Below, piece after piece: positions 9,436 through 18,354 of a stretch of DNA of 63,221 nt. Every line of letters starts with the position of its first letter. The first letter of the stretch is position 1. Origin of the DNA: a bacterium (GTDB lineage: Bacteria > Myxococcota_A > Bradymonadia > REDH01); contig JAUICO010000009.1 in the NCBI GenBank assembly GCA_030427825.1, positions 1 to 63,221 on the forward strand, written 5' to 3'. The notes under the pieces are model-generated. The model was not told the DNA's origin, searched no databases, and was given only the letters and a program-made list of their open reading frames with translations. The position numbers and the translations under genes are program-made.

Positions 9436-10401
9436 GTGACAGTTAAGTTGCATAGAGACAGTGCCGAGGAGCCGGCTGGCGGCTCTCCGACCGTAGTGGT
9501 GAAATCCGTCGAATCGCCGGACTCCGCTGCGGTGCGACGTCTCGTTGTGATAGCGGGCGACGAGATCGGCCTGCGGTACAATATCGTCGGCAGCTTCACC
9601 ATGGGCCGCGGCGACGAATGCGAGATCGTGCTCAACGACGAAGCAGCATCACGAGAGCACTGCCGGATTCGCCGCAAGCGCGGCCGCTGGTACATTGAGG
9701 ACCTGCGAAGCACGAACGGGACCCTTGTGAACGGCCGTTCGGTTCGCTCATCGAAGCTCTCTCACGGAGATCTGATCACAATCGGTGAGACCGTCCTCAA
9801 GTACCTCGACGGGAGCGACGTTGAGTCAAGGTACCACGATAAGCTCTACCGCATGTCGGTGATGGACGAGCTCACGGGCCTCTACAATCGCCGCTTCCTC
9901 CTGAGGTCACTGGGCAAGGCGTGGGACCGCGCCGCGTCGTTGGATGAGCAGCTGTCGCTGATCCTGCTGGATATCGACCACTTCAAGGCGCTCAATGACG
10001 CAGAGGGCCACGTGGTAGGCGACAAGGTCCTGAGCGCTATCGGCGACCGACTGCGGGTGGGCGTCGGCGATGCAGGATTCGTCGGACGATACGGCGGCGA
10101 AGAGTTCGCTGTGGTGCTTCCCGGCGCCGCGATTGAAGAGGCCACCGAGCTCGCCGAGATGCTGCGCAACGTCGTCGCCGAGAACCCGTTTCATGTGCAC
10201 GGCACGGCGTTGCCTGTCACAGTGTCCGCTGGGGTCGCTGATCGCGACGATATCGAAGGCGCCGTAACGGACGGGGCGCCCGATACAGACATGACAGAGT
10301 CCGCGTCGCTACGTCTGATTCAGGCTGCAGATCGACGCCTTTTCGACGCGAAAGGTGCGGGTCGAAACGCGGTCGTCGGCAGCAGGTCGGGCGGCGACTG
10401 A
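9436..10401 (+). CDS. FHA domain-diguanylate cyclase (GGDEF) fusion
   Basis: A cytosolic two-domain signalling protein. Residues about 45-115 form an FHA phosphothreonine-binding domain (MGRGDECEIVLND, SREH, STNGTLVNG). Residues about 135-310 form a GGDEF domain that should make c-di-GMP from two GTP; the active site is GGEEF at 220-224, with LILLDIDHFKALND and GDKVL intact. The inhibitory I-site RxxD that normally lies five residues before GGEEF is replaced by GDAG, so feedback inhibition is probably absent. The GTG start has no clear ribosome-binding site. FHA suggests control by a Ser/Thr kinase, a common arrangement in myxobacteria. Confidence 0.93.
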   Translation: MTVKLHRDSAEEPAGGSPTVVVKSVESPDSAAVRRLVVIAGDEIGLRYNIVGSFTMGRGDECEIVLNDEAASREHCRIRRKRGRWYIEDLRSTNGTLVNGRSVRSSKLSHGDLITIGETVLKYLDGSDVESRYHDKLYRMSVMDELTGLYNRRFLLRSLGKAWDRAASLDEQLSLILLDIDHFKALNDAEGHVVGDKVLSAIGDRLRVGVGDAGFVGRYGGEEFAVVLPGAAIEEATELAEMLRNVVAENPFHVHGTALPVTVSAGVADRDDIEGAVTDGAPDTDMTESASLRLIQAADRRLFDAKGAGRNAVVGSRSGGD

Positions 10402-10426
10402 TACCGAACGGTCTCGGCGCCGCGTG

Positions 10427-11902
10427 CTAACTGCGGGGTGCAGGGTTCAGGTGCGGATCAGCGACTTCACCCAGATGGTGCAGTTTGATCATGTTGGTCG
10501 GCGAGCCAACACCTGCAGGATGCCCCATCACGATGATCACCGCTTCGCCCTCGGCTACGGTGCTTCGTTCTCGTAGGGTAACTTCGACCAACTGAATCAG
10601 CGCGTCGGTGTTCGTGATCATGTCGATCAGAACCGGCTCAACCCCCCAATAGAGCGCCATACGGCGCCAGGTTTGAGGGATAGGAGTGAGCGCCAGGACC
10701 CGGCGGTGGGGCCGATACGATTTGATGAGCCGCGGGGTGGAACCCGACATCGTGAAACAGGCGATCGTCGACAGGTTCAACTCGCGCGCGGCAACGGTCG
10801 CTGCGCGCGCGATCGCCCGTGGTCCGCTCAGGACGACGTCCGACTTCTTGGCGTCGAGCAGCGTCTCTCTGAACACAGCGGACTCCGCTTCGACTGCGAT
10901 CCGAGCCATCATCTCGACGGTCTCGACCGGGTACTGCCCGACGGCCGTCTCTCCGCTGAGCATTACTGCGTCACTTCCATCGAGGATGGCGTTTGCGACG
11001 TCAGATGCTTCAGCCCGCGTTGGCCGCGCATTGTGCGTCATGGACTCGAGCATCTGGGTGGCCGTGATCGTCAGCTTTCCACGCTGATTCGCCATCTCCA
11101 GAGCGCGCTTCTGGATGACAGGAACCCGCTCCGGCGGCAGTTCGACGCCAAGGTCACCCCGGGCGATCATGATACCGTCCGATGCGGCGATGATGTCTTC
11201 GAGGTGCTGCACCGCCTGCGGCTTTTCGATTTTCGCAATGATGTGCGGCGCCTCTCTGCCCGTGGGCAGGTAACAACGCAGCTGATGTATATCGAGGCCG
11301 CTTCGGACAAATGAGAGCGCTACGAAGTCGACGCCCAGCTCAATCCCGAACTCAAGATCCCGGCGGTCCTTAGGCGTCAGAGAGGGCAACGACAGCGGCG
11401 TATCCGGAAGGTTGATTCCTTTTCGGTTCTTCAGCTCGCCGCCGATGCGAACCACCGTGTGAACTTCATCATCGGTGGTTGCCGTGCACTCCAGAAGTAG
11501 CAGCCCATCGTCCAGCAGGAGGCGGTCGCCAACGCTGATGTCTCTGGCCAGCTCCGGGTAGGTCGTCGAGCAGCGGGTGTGATCACCCACGATTTCGTCC
11601 GTGACGAAGACAAAGCTCGCTCCCTCTTCAAGAATTACAGACCCGCCTTCAAAGGTCCCGGTGCGAATCTTCGGCCCCGACAGATCCTGCATGATCGCTA
11701 CGGGAACCCCACGCTCGGCGCTGACCTGTCGGATCAGCTGGAAGATTGCGCGGTGGTCTTCGTGCGAGCCGTGGCTGAAGTTCAGGCGCGCTACGTTCAT
11801 TCCGGCGTCGATGAGGGCGCCGATACGTTCTTTGCTGTTCGTTGCCGGGCCCATTGTGCACACGATCCTCGTGCGCCGTCCCGCAGTTACAGTGTCGCTC
11901 AC
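10427..11902 (-). CDS. pyk: Pyruvate kinase
   Basis: Pyk converts phosphoenolpyruvate and ADP to pyruvate and ATP. Typical motifs are RRTRIVCTMGPAT at the N-terminus, MNVARLNFSHG, the catalytic IIAKIEKPQAV, MIARGDLGVELP and TATQMLESM; a C-terminal allosteric-type domain is present. I place the start at a GTG (VSDTVTAGRRTR, 491 aa) that follows the previous stop by five bases and has an AGGGAT upstream; the frame stays open 35 codons further, but that part reads through the end of the lipoprotein gene. It sits downstream of the Cys-rich lipoprotein on the minus strand. Confidence 0.96.
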   Translation of the reverse strand: MSDTVTAGRRTRIVCTMGPATNSKERIGALIDAGMNVARLNFSHGSHEDHRAIFQLIRQVSAERGVPVAIMQDLSGPKIRTGTFEGGSVILEEGASFVFVTDEIVGDHTRCSTTYPELARDISVGDRLLLDDGLLLLECTATTDDEVHTVVRIGGELKNRKGINLPDTPLSLPSLTPKDRRDLEFGIELGVDFVALSFVRSGLDIHQLRCYLPTGREAPHIIAKIEKPQAVQHLEDIIAASDGIMIARGDLGVELPPERVPVIQKRALEMANQRGKLTITATQMLESMTHNARPTRAEASDVANAILDGSDAVMLSGETAVGQYPVETVEMMARIAVEAESAVFRETLLDAKKSDVVLSGPRAIARAATVAARELNLSTIACFTMSGSTPRLIKSYRPHRRVLALTPIPQTWRRMALYWGVEPVLIDMITNTDALIQLVEVTLRERSTVAEGEAVIIVMGHPAGVGSPTNMIKLHHLGEVADPHLNPAPRS

Positions 11903-11907
11903 CTGTA

Positions 11908-13290
11908 TCAATCCCTGATGTAGCAGACAGCCGAAGTCGCGGGGCTTCCGAACGTGGCAAGGTTGCGGGAGACAATATTGAATGAGTCGCTGTCCAGCCG
12001 CGGGCAATCTGCGGAGTTGGCTCGAGCGGCGCAGATGTAGTTACCGTCAGACCCGGGCCTCTCCACACATTCTGAGAATGACGGACAGTCACCGATAGCA
12101 CCACAGGACACCGTGCAATACGTGATGCTCTCGGCGCCGCGTGTTTCGCGAACGCAGGTGCCCCCGAGGCAGTCCGCATTCGAGGTGCACTCCTCGCCGA
12201 TGTGCGCAAGGTCCCGGATCCAACACCCGAGCTCCCAACTGAGGAAGCCACCGGCGGTCTCACGCACGGGCAGCTCTTCGCACTGGGTGTTCGGCCGTCC
12301 TGCGACCGCACAGTTGTTCCCCCGAGTGGCGCAGTTGCCCCGCGCCACGCAGAAGTTGAGGCCGCCGAAAAGGTTGGTTCCGGTGAAATCAGTGCAGATT
12401 TCGCTGGTGTCGTTGCAGCCGTTCTCAAGGCAATTGCGGGTCGTGCAGTAGCCGGTACTGAGCGCGCTGTTCGCGAGGGTGCACGCGCTGTTTCCGTAGG
12501 TGGCGAGGTACTCGGAACCGCAGATGCATCGATAGCCGACGCAACCGGGGTCCAGGCCGACGTCCTGCGTGCACACGTCGCCGGTATTGCCGCCGCCAGG
12601 CGTGCAGTTGCCGCCGATGCACCGGCCCTGAGACGGGCACGAGAGGACGCTGCCGAAGGTTCCATCCGGGTTGCACCCCTGAATCGTGTTCCACCCGTTG
12701 CATGTGGTCTCCCCCGGAGTGCAGTCATCGCTGGTGGGGCCGCACTCGATGTCTACGCAGGGGCGGCAGATGGGGGATGCGCCGGTGTCGTCGCAGATCT
12801 CGCCTTCTGTGCACGCGGTTGATCGTATGATCTCGCCGCAGCGTCCGCAGACATCGATAGTGGTGCGGTCAGCGCTGCATCCAGCCGTAAGCGGGGCGCA
12901 CTCATCAGAGACCACTTCGCAGTTGGAAGTGATGTCGTTGGTCGTGTCCCCGATCACGTCGGGCTCGTCAGCGACGTCGTTCGCATCGCTGAGGTCCGGC
13001 TCGTCAGCGGTGTCGCCGACGTCGCCGGTGTCGGCTACGTCCTCCAGCTCGGACGGCGTGTCTTCGACTGCGACATCGGCGGTGTCTTCGACCCGGGTGT
13101 CTTCAGCGGTGTCGCCGTCGATGAAGACGGCCTCAGCGCAGGCTGACAGAGCGAGCGCAGCCCCGAGCAGGAGGGCGATCAGGACCGGCGAAAGCGACGC
13201 CGCCGGCCGCGGCCTGTGGCCCCGGCGTCGGGTAGGTTCGTGTGTAGGGTCGAAATTGGCGTGAGACAGATCACTCATGCGCGTTACCAT
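11908..13290 (-). CDS. Cys-rich lipoprotein with acidic linker, function unknown
   Basis: A predicted lipoprotein of about 460 aa: long basic N-region, hydrophobic segment, then the lipobox LSAC. Next comes an Asp/Glu/Thr/Val-rich linker (VEDTADVADEPD type) of about 75 residues. The rest is Cys-rich, with many short CxxxxxC spacings resembling disulphide-bonded, EGF/Dickkopf-like repeats. Such lipoproteins are abundant in Bradymonadota and myxobacteria but have no assigned role. The ATG overlaps the stop of the upstream exported protein (ATGGTAA); a second ATG at 13278 is also possible. No enzyme motif was recognised. Confidence 0.85.
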   Translation of the reverse strand: MVTRMSDLSHANFDPTHEPTRRRGHRPRPAASLSPVLIALLLGAALALSACAEAVFIDGDTAEDTRVEDTADVAVEDTPSELEDVADTGDVGDTADEPDLSDANDVADEPDVIGDTTNDITSNCEVVSDECAPLTAGCSADRTTIDVCGRCGEIIRSTACTEGEICDDTGASPICRPCVDIECGPTSDDCTPGETTCNGWNTIQGCNPDGTFGSVLSCPSQGRCIGGNCTPGGGNTGDVCTQDVGLDPGCVGYRCICGSEYLATYGNSACTLANSALSTGYCTTRNCLENGCNDTSEICTDFTGTNLFGGLNFCVARGNCATRGNNCAVAGRPNTQCEELPVRETAGGFLSWELGCWIRDLAHIGEECTSNADCLGGTCVRETRGAESITYCTVSCGAIGDCPSFSECVERPGSDGNYICAARANSADCPRLDSDSFNIVSRNLATFGSPATSAVCYIRD

Positions 13291-14966
13291 AGCGGAGGGT
13301 CAGAGATCGCTCCACCACCGCGCGTGCCGCCGGCTGGTGGGAGCCCGGGTCCCGGATTGGGGCCTGTGGCCACCGTGGCGAAGACGCCGGCTGCGGAGGT
13401 TAACAGCATTCGGTACCCGGACAGGCCCAGGGTCACGCCGCGGCGGGCGAAGTACGCGTCGAGGCGGGCAGAGATGTAATAGTCCTGTGCGTTTGGCGCC
13501 CATGCGGCCGCGACGCTCGCGCGGAGTGGCCGCTCGCCGGCGCTGACCTGGGCCCACAGTGAGCTGCCATCGAGCATAGATTGCGGGTGTGCGGCGGCAA
13601 GACCGAGGAGCGAGCGCGTTGGCACGACCTGCCGTGTATCCCCACGAAGAAGCGCGCCGCCGTCGATGGAGAGACGCCGCTCCAGGTGGGCGGAAAAGCG
13701 AGCGCTGAGCATGTCGGGGGTGGCGTCAAAATCGCCGCCGGACTCCGCCTGTAGTGAGAGGGCGCCTGCAACGGTTCGTGCGGTGACAAACCACCGCTGT
13801 TGGTCGTCCGCGAAGGCGGCGCCGGAGCGAACATGCAGGTGTCCGCCCGCCCACCAGACCCTGCCGATGATGTCCGCGATCGCGTGCCAGTCCGGCCCTT
13901 TCGCTGCGCGCTGTACCGGCAGGCTCCATGCGCCTGCGAAGAGTCGCTGCCAATCGTCGCTGGAGTCGGTGTCCGCGACCCGATCGCGAGAGGTCCAGGA
14001 GGTCGAGCTGCCAATCGCCGCAAAAGCGCCGAATCGCAGCGATGCGCGATGGCTGCGTACTGCGGCGAGGTCGACGTCGAGCGCCGCAGCTGCCTGCGCC
14101 GACGTCTCGCTGATGCTGCCGGAGAGCCCGCGATATCGCTCACTCTCGCTGACGATTGCGACAGCCACCTGGGGTGTCAAATCGACGGCCCCGAGGCGAT
14201 AGGGGACGAAGGCTCGAGCTCGGAGGCCCTCGCCGAGCAGCCACGCCGAGGTCTCGTCGGTGAGGCGACCCTGCTGCGGCGGGGCGTCTGCAAGCGCGAA
14301 CAGTGTGCGGCTGTCGGCCGTCAGCGTCCGCACCATGGCGCTGATTTCGATGCGCACCCGCTCAATCTCTGCGTCCGCGAAGACGGCGACGCCGGCACGA
14401 TGCAGCGGCGGTGTGCCGGCGTCGGCGCTGCCGGCTACCCCGTAGTCCAGTGATACAGCGATGCCGCTGTCAGACCACCCAAGGCTGAGGTCAGCGTGCT
14501 GCCACGGCGCGTGTCGACCCGCGTAGTGCCCGCGCCATAGCTCCCGGCCTTCGTCTGTCGCGTTGACGTCGAGGCTCATCGAGAGCCGTGCGCTGTCGCC
14601 GAGATTCCACTCCGTTGCACCACGAAGGTCGACCCTCGCTTCGCTGTCGCTCTTCATGAAAGAGGCGACGATGCCGCCGGCTCGGTTGTCGTAGCGCAGG
14701 GAGGCGATCGGCGTCAGTGGCGCTACCCCGATGTCCACTCTGAAGGCGTTGGCGTCGTCGACAGCCAACAGCAGCCCCGCCGAAATTTCAGGGCCCGTGA
14801 TCGCGCGCCAGCCGACGGTTACGCCGGTCGCACCGCTCCTCGGTGGACCGGCCTGCGCAACCGACGCAAGCATCGCTGCGGCGAAGAGCAGGGCCGGAAT
14901 CAGGCGCTGCCGCTGAATGGTACGCCGATGAACCACAGCCAGGAGCTTCGGGAATAGGGAATCCAC
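13284..14966 (-). CDS. Exported protein, probable outer-membrane beta-barrel, function unknown
   Basis: A predicted exported protein of about 560 aa. A basic stretch (VHRRTIQRQR) precedes a hydrophobic segment ending AQA, a good signal peptidase I site. The mature part alternates short hydrophilic and hydrophobic stretches with many aromatic and small residues (for example YISARLDAYFARRGVTLGLSG), as in beta-barrels, and ends GGGAISDPPLW. The start is uncertain: GTG at 14966 or 14936, or a longer form from 15005, all without a clear ribosome-binding site. It precedes and overlaps the Cys-rich lipoprotein gene, so the two may form a surface complex. I recognise no named family. Confidence 0.7.
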   Translation of the reverse strand: MDSLFPKLLAVVHRRTIQRQRLIPALLFAAAMLASVAQAGPPRSGATGVTVGWRAITGPEISAGLLLAVDDANAFRVDIGVAPLTPIASLRYDNRAGGIVASFMKSDSEARVDLRGATEWNLGDSARLSMSLDVNATDEGRELWRGHYAGRHAPWQHADLSLGWSDSGIAVSLDYGVAGSADAGTPPLHRAGVAVFADAEIERVRIEISAMVRTLTADSRTLFALADAPPQQGRLTDETSAWLLGEGLRARAFVPYRLGAVDLTPQVAVAIVSESERYRGLSGSISETSAQAAAALDVDLAAVRSHRASLRFGAFAAIGSSTSWTSRDRVADTDSSDDWQRLFAGAWSLPVQRAAKGPDWHAIADIIGRVWWAGGHLHVRSGAAFADDQQRWFVTARTVAGALSLQAESGGDFDATPDMLSARFSAHLERRLSIDGGALLRGDTRQVVPTRSLLGLAAAHPQSMLDGSSLWAQVSAGERPLRASVAAAWAPNAQDYYISARLDAYFARRGVTLGLSGYRMLLTSAAGVFATVATGPNPGPGLPPAGGTRGGGAISDPPLW

Positions 14967-15011
14967 GCGCCAGGTTACAGGACGGCCCCTCACCGTCAAC
15001 ATCACACGAGG

Positions 15012-15039
15012 TTGGACCGACTCATTGGCCGCTGATAAC
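15012..15039 (+). promoter_or_regulatory. Possible promoter for the HEAT-repeat gene
   Basis: TTGGAC and GATAAC are separated by 16 bases, about 55 bases before the HEAT gene ATG, in the short divergent gap. Spacing is slightly short and boxes are imperfect. Confidence 0.3.
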
Positions 15040-15094
15040 GCCCTCGCGGGTGTACGTGTGTTGCAATCTCTCGGCGTTTAGAGAGGGGGACAGG

Positions 15095-16978
15095 ATGAGA
15101 TTCAAAGCTGGTGTGGCTGTTTTTCTAATGGCGGGTTCTCTCGTGAGTTCAGCGACCTACGCGGAGGTTCCCGAAGAGGAGCGTGAGGCGCTGGTGAACA
15201 CGGTCCGAGAGGGTCTGGCGAGCGAAGATGTCGGCGTTCGATCGTGGGCGGTTCGCGCAGCGGGCCTGATCGGCGAGCGTGAGTTTCGCACAGAGTTCGA
15301 CGCGGGCACCGAAAACGCCGAGGCAGCCGTACGGATTGCGTCCGCGTGGTCGATGCTGACCGCAGGGTATCATGAGCGGCAGGCGCGTGAACTGCTGGTT
15401 ACCGAGATCGTAGAAGGTGACGCGCCGACACGCACTGTTCTTCTGACGCGCATTCTCCCCAGCCTGGACGACGAGCACCACGTGGCCGTGCTTGAGGATG
15501 CCCTGGAAGGCATTTCCGACCTGTCCGCGCTTCGCCAGGTCACCGATCACCTTGCCCGCTTTGCATCCGGCCACGCTTACGAGGTGCTGGATCGTGTGGA
15601 CGAGGTCCCTGCCGATCAGCGCGCCGTGTACGTCGATTCAATCGCGAACGCCGGTCGCCCCGAGGGCTGCGGTATCGCCGAATCGCTCATCGACAGTCGC
15701 AACGCCGACCTGCACGCCGATGGAGCGAGGATCGCGATCGCGCTCAATACAGCCGAGTGTAGAGAACACCTCGATCCGCTGCTCGCGTCGACGGACGCAG
15801 GCCTTGCGCAACGCGTAGGATTCCACCTGGCGCGGTTTGGAAACGTCGACGCGCTCGGTCGCGTGAAGGATCTGGCGCTCAACCCGGAGATGCCCGAAGA
15901 CAGCCGCATGGCCGCGCTGACGCTGCTTCGTGATTCCGCCGCCCACCTGCTCTCGTTCGACGAGATCAGCGCGGTGGTCGCGGAAGACGGGCGCAGCGAT
16001 GCGTTTGTTGAGCGTGCCTACGAAACGATGGGGGCCACGCAGAGCGCCGAAGCGCTGACGTACCTTCGCGGACTCGTTGATGGCATGTTCGCCGACGAGC
16101 GCATGAATGGACTGGCCGGCATCGGCTACTCCGGCGACGGGTCCGACGTCGCCCTCGTGCAGTCCATTGTCTCAAACCCGGGCGAAGAGGCGCTACGCAT
16201 GCGTGCAGCTCGCGCTCTTGGGAACCTCGGCGGTGATGAGGCGGCGGCGCATCTGAGCGCGGCATTGCGTCGTGCGCGCTCTGAGAGTGTGCGCGGCGAG
16301 ATTATTCGCGCGCTGGCTCGTACCGGGTCGGCGGAAGCGGTGCAGCCGATCACGTGGGAGCTCTCTTCGCGCACAGAATCCGCAGTCCTCGCAGCCGTTG
16401 AGGCGCTGGCTGAGATCGGTGACCCCAATGTGGCCTCGCAGATCGAGTCTGTAGCGACGAACAACCGAAGCCCGATTGTGCGCTGGAAGGCCACTGTGGT
16501 GCTCGCTACCATCGATGAAGCCGCCGGCCGCATCCGACTGCTCCAGATGCTCGACCGCCTGCCCGAGGGGTGGGAGGCCGACGTGGCGGGGCTCTCGCAG
16601 CCGCTGCAGGACGAGATTGACGTGCAGCTGCTTCGCCACTCGAACCCCGGGGTGCGAGATGCTGCGCTGATGCGTGTTCGTAGCCGCCCCGACGGCGGCC
16701 TCGCGGTGATGCGCGAGATGGTAGTCAACGCGAACAACATCGACATTCGTCGCCAGGCGATCGCAACGGTTACTGCGGCCGGCGACCGGGCTGACGCGCA
16801 GCTCTTCCAGCAGCTGACTACGGATCCGGAGCGCAGCATTCGCTTTCAGGGCTACGCGGCCCTCGCAGAGCTTGGAGACCCGGCGAACGCGGAATTCTTC
16901 GGCAGCTACCTGGCGAGCGCGGACGCTACGGTGAAGATGATCGCGACCTACGCCACACTACGCATGCACGCGGACTGA
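15095..16978 (+). CDS. Exported HEAT-repeat protein
   Basis: A predicted periplasmic solenoid of 627 aa. MRFKAGVAVFLMAGSLVSSATYA is a clear signal peptide and the ATG has GAGAGGGGGACAGG just before it. The mature protein is built of many HEAT-like repeats, for example VRSWAVRAAGLIGE, LRMRAARALGNLGGDEAA, ILRALARTGSAEA-type and VEALAEIGDPNVA, which normally serve as protein-binding scaffolds. There is no catalytic domain. It is divergent from the beta-barrel/lipoprotein pair and convergent with the PEGA gene. The function cannot be stated beyond binding. Confidence 0.85.
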   Translation: MRFKAGVAVFLMAGSLVSSATYAEVPEEEREALVNTVREGLASEDVGVRSWAVRAAGLIGEREFRTEFDAGTENAEAAVRIASAWSMLTAGYHERQARELLVTEIVEGDAPTRTVLLTRILPSLDDEHHVAVLEDALEGISDLSALRQVTDHLARFASGHAYEVLDRVDEVPADQRAVYVDSIANAGRPEGCGIAESLIDSRNADLHADGARIAIALNTAECREHLDPLLASTDAGLAQRVGFHLARFGNVDALGRVKDLALNPEMPEDSRMAALTLLRDSAAHLLSFDEISAVVAEDGRSDAFVERAYETMGATQSAEALTYLRGLVDGMFADERMNGLAGIGYSGDGSDVALVQSIVSNPGEEALRMRAARALGNLGGDEAAAHLSAALRRARSESVRGEIIRALARTGSAEAVQPITWELSSRTESAVLAAVEALAEIGDPNVASQIESVATNNRSPIVRWKATVVLATIDEAAGRIRLLQMLDRLPEGWEADVAGLSQPLQDEIDVQLLRHSNPGVRDAALMRVRSRPDGGLAVMREMVVNANNIDIRRQAIATVTAAGDRADAQLFQQLTTDPERSIRFQGYAALAELGDPANAEFFGSYLASADATVKMIATYATLRMHAD

Positions 16979-17007
16979 GTAGCCCCGGGGTTGCGTCAGA
17001 AATGCGC

Positions 17008-18264
17008 TCAGAAGCTCAGGTGCACGTCGACCCGTGCGCCGTTGGGAGCGACCGACGGCGCGAAGGTGACGTTGGGCTCGTCGCCACCGCCGCCACGAGC
17101 TGCCTTGACGATCAACCAGGTGAGCCCGACTGCGGCAACCGCGCCGCCGGCTCCGTAGAGCACGTTGGCGACAAGCGCCTGACCGTCGCCCGTCGACTCG
17201 AGGTCTGCGAGCCGGTCCAGATCGGGGTTCGCTGCTGACGCTGCCGCATCGAAGTCGCTTTCAGTTGCGTTCATCTGCGCTCCGAATACTGCGCCTGTCG
17301 CAAGCGCTGCGACTCCGAGTCCCGTGACGATCGCAGGCGCAACGATCGAAGTGCCGCGGGCGGGCTCCGCCTGCGGGTCGTCGACAACGGGGTCTCCCGG
17401 CAGTCTGAGATCGCCAAGGGCGGGGCCATCAGGTCGCTCTGTGGCGTCGGGCGGCTGCGTCGCCGGTACCTCAGCGTCGGGTGCCTCGCGTCGAGTCGTG
17501 GCCGGGCCGGGCACAGAATCAGGCGGGGCAGGTGTTGCCTGCGTCGGGTCAGCCTGCGCCGGTGCCACGCGCTCATCAACAGTGGACGGAGGCGCAGCAC
17601 TCTGAATGAGGTTTACGCCGGTGTTGATGCGAGCGATCTGTTCCGGGTCGTCGCCTACCTGCACAACGTACACACCGGCAGAGAAGCCGGTGAGGCGCAG
17701 TGGTGTTTCGCCGACGTCCTCCCCGTCGATCTGCACCCGGAGGCCCGGCGCAGATCCGGGAATTTCGACCACCGCAGAGGGCGGGAAGAGCAGTGAACGA
17801 ACGGTGAGACGCAGCTCTTCAGGGCCTGCAGCGCCGGGGGGCAGCTGCTGCTCGCGCTCCGCCGCCATGTTGCCTTCGGTGAGGTCCCAGAGGACCAGTT
17901 GGACCAGCACCGCATCGCCGATCGGCGACAGGCTGCCCCAGGCGAGGAAGTCACTGCCGAGGATGTCAGAGATTGACTGGGAGCACTCGAAGGTCAGCTC
18001 TTCGCAGCCGATAGCCAGGAGCATCTCGTCCTGGGACTGCGGTGGAACGTCGTTGAGATCGAGGCGTGGGTGCAGCGCGATCTCCGCGCGAAGGGCGTCG
18101 TAGAGGTCGTCGGCCACCGTAGCGTCGACACCGAACACGTCGAGCTCAAGCACCGTGACGACGGCCTCAGGGGCCTGAGCAGACGCCGGAGAGGGCGCAA
18201 GAAGGCAGGCGGCAGCGAGCAGGCTGCACAGCGCGGAAGATATACGTCGCGACAATCCGGTCAT
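17008..18264 (-). CDS. PEGA-domain envelope protein
   Basis: About 418 aa from the chosen ATG, which gives a signal peptide ending PASA. The N-terminal part resembles a TolB-N-like/caspase-less envelope domain (VTVLELDVFGVDATVADDL). A PEGA-type fold follows near residue 160-200 (VQIDGEDVGETPLRLTGFSAGVYVVQV), then a Pro/Thr-rich linker of about 80 residues and two hydrophobic segments near the C-terminus. PEGA domains mediate cell-wall or surface contact in bacteria. An upstream ATG at 18303 would add 13 residues before the signal peptide. It is divergent from the ABC-F gene. Confidence 0.75.
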   Translation of the reverse strand: MTGLSRRISSALCSLLAAACLLAPSPASAQAPEAVVTVLELDVFGVDATVADDLYDALRAEIALHPRLDLNDVPPQSQDEMLLAIGCEELTFECSQSISDILGSDFLAWGSLSPIGDAVLVQLVLWDLTEGNMAAEREQQLPPGAAGPEELRLTVRSLLFPPSAVVEIPGSAPGLRVQIDGEDVGETPLRLTGFSAGVYVVQVGDDPEQIARINTGVNLIQSAAPPSTVDERVAPAQADPTQATPAPPDSVPGPATTRREAPDAEVPATQPPDATERPDGPALGDLRLPGDPVVDDPQAEPARGTSIVAPAIVTGLGVAALATGAVFGAQMNATESDFDAAASAANPDLDRLADLESTGDGQALVANVLYGAGGAVAAVGLTWLIVKAARGGGGDEPNVTFAPSVAPNGARVDVHLSF

Positions 18265-18354
18265 CACACAGCTCGATGAGCGCCCGAAGGCATTTGACGG
18301 CATCTGGGCATTGACTCTACGTCAGCGGCCCCTTCGACGTCTACCGTGAGCGTA

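Noticed and set aside
11649..12728. 359-codon open frame overlapping pyk and the lipoprotein gene
   Set aside because: Low-complexity Ala/Arg/Ser/Thr product in an alternative frame of two supported genes.
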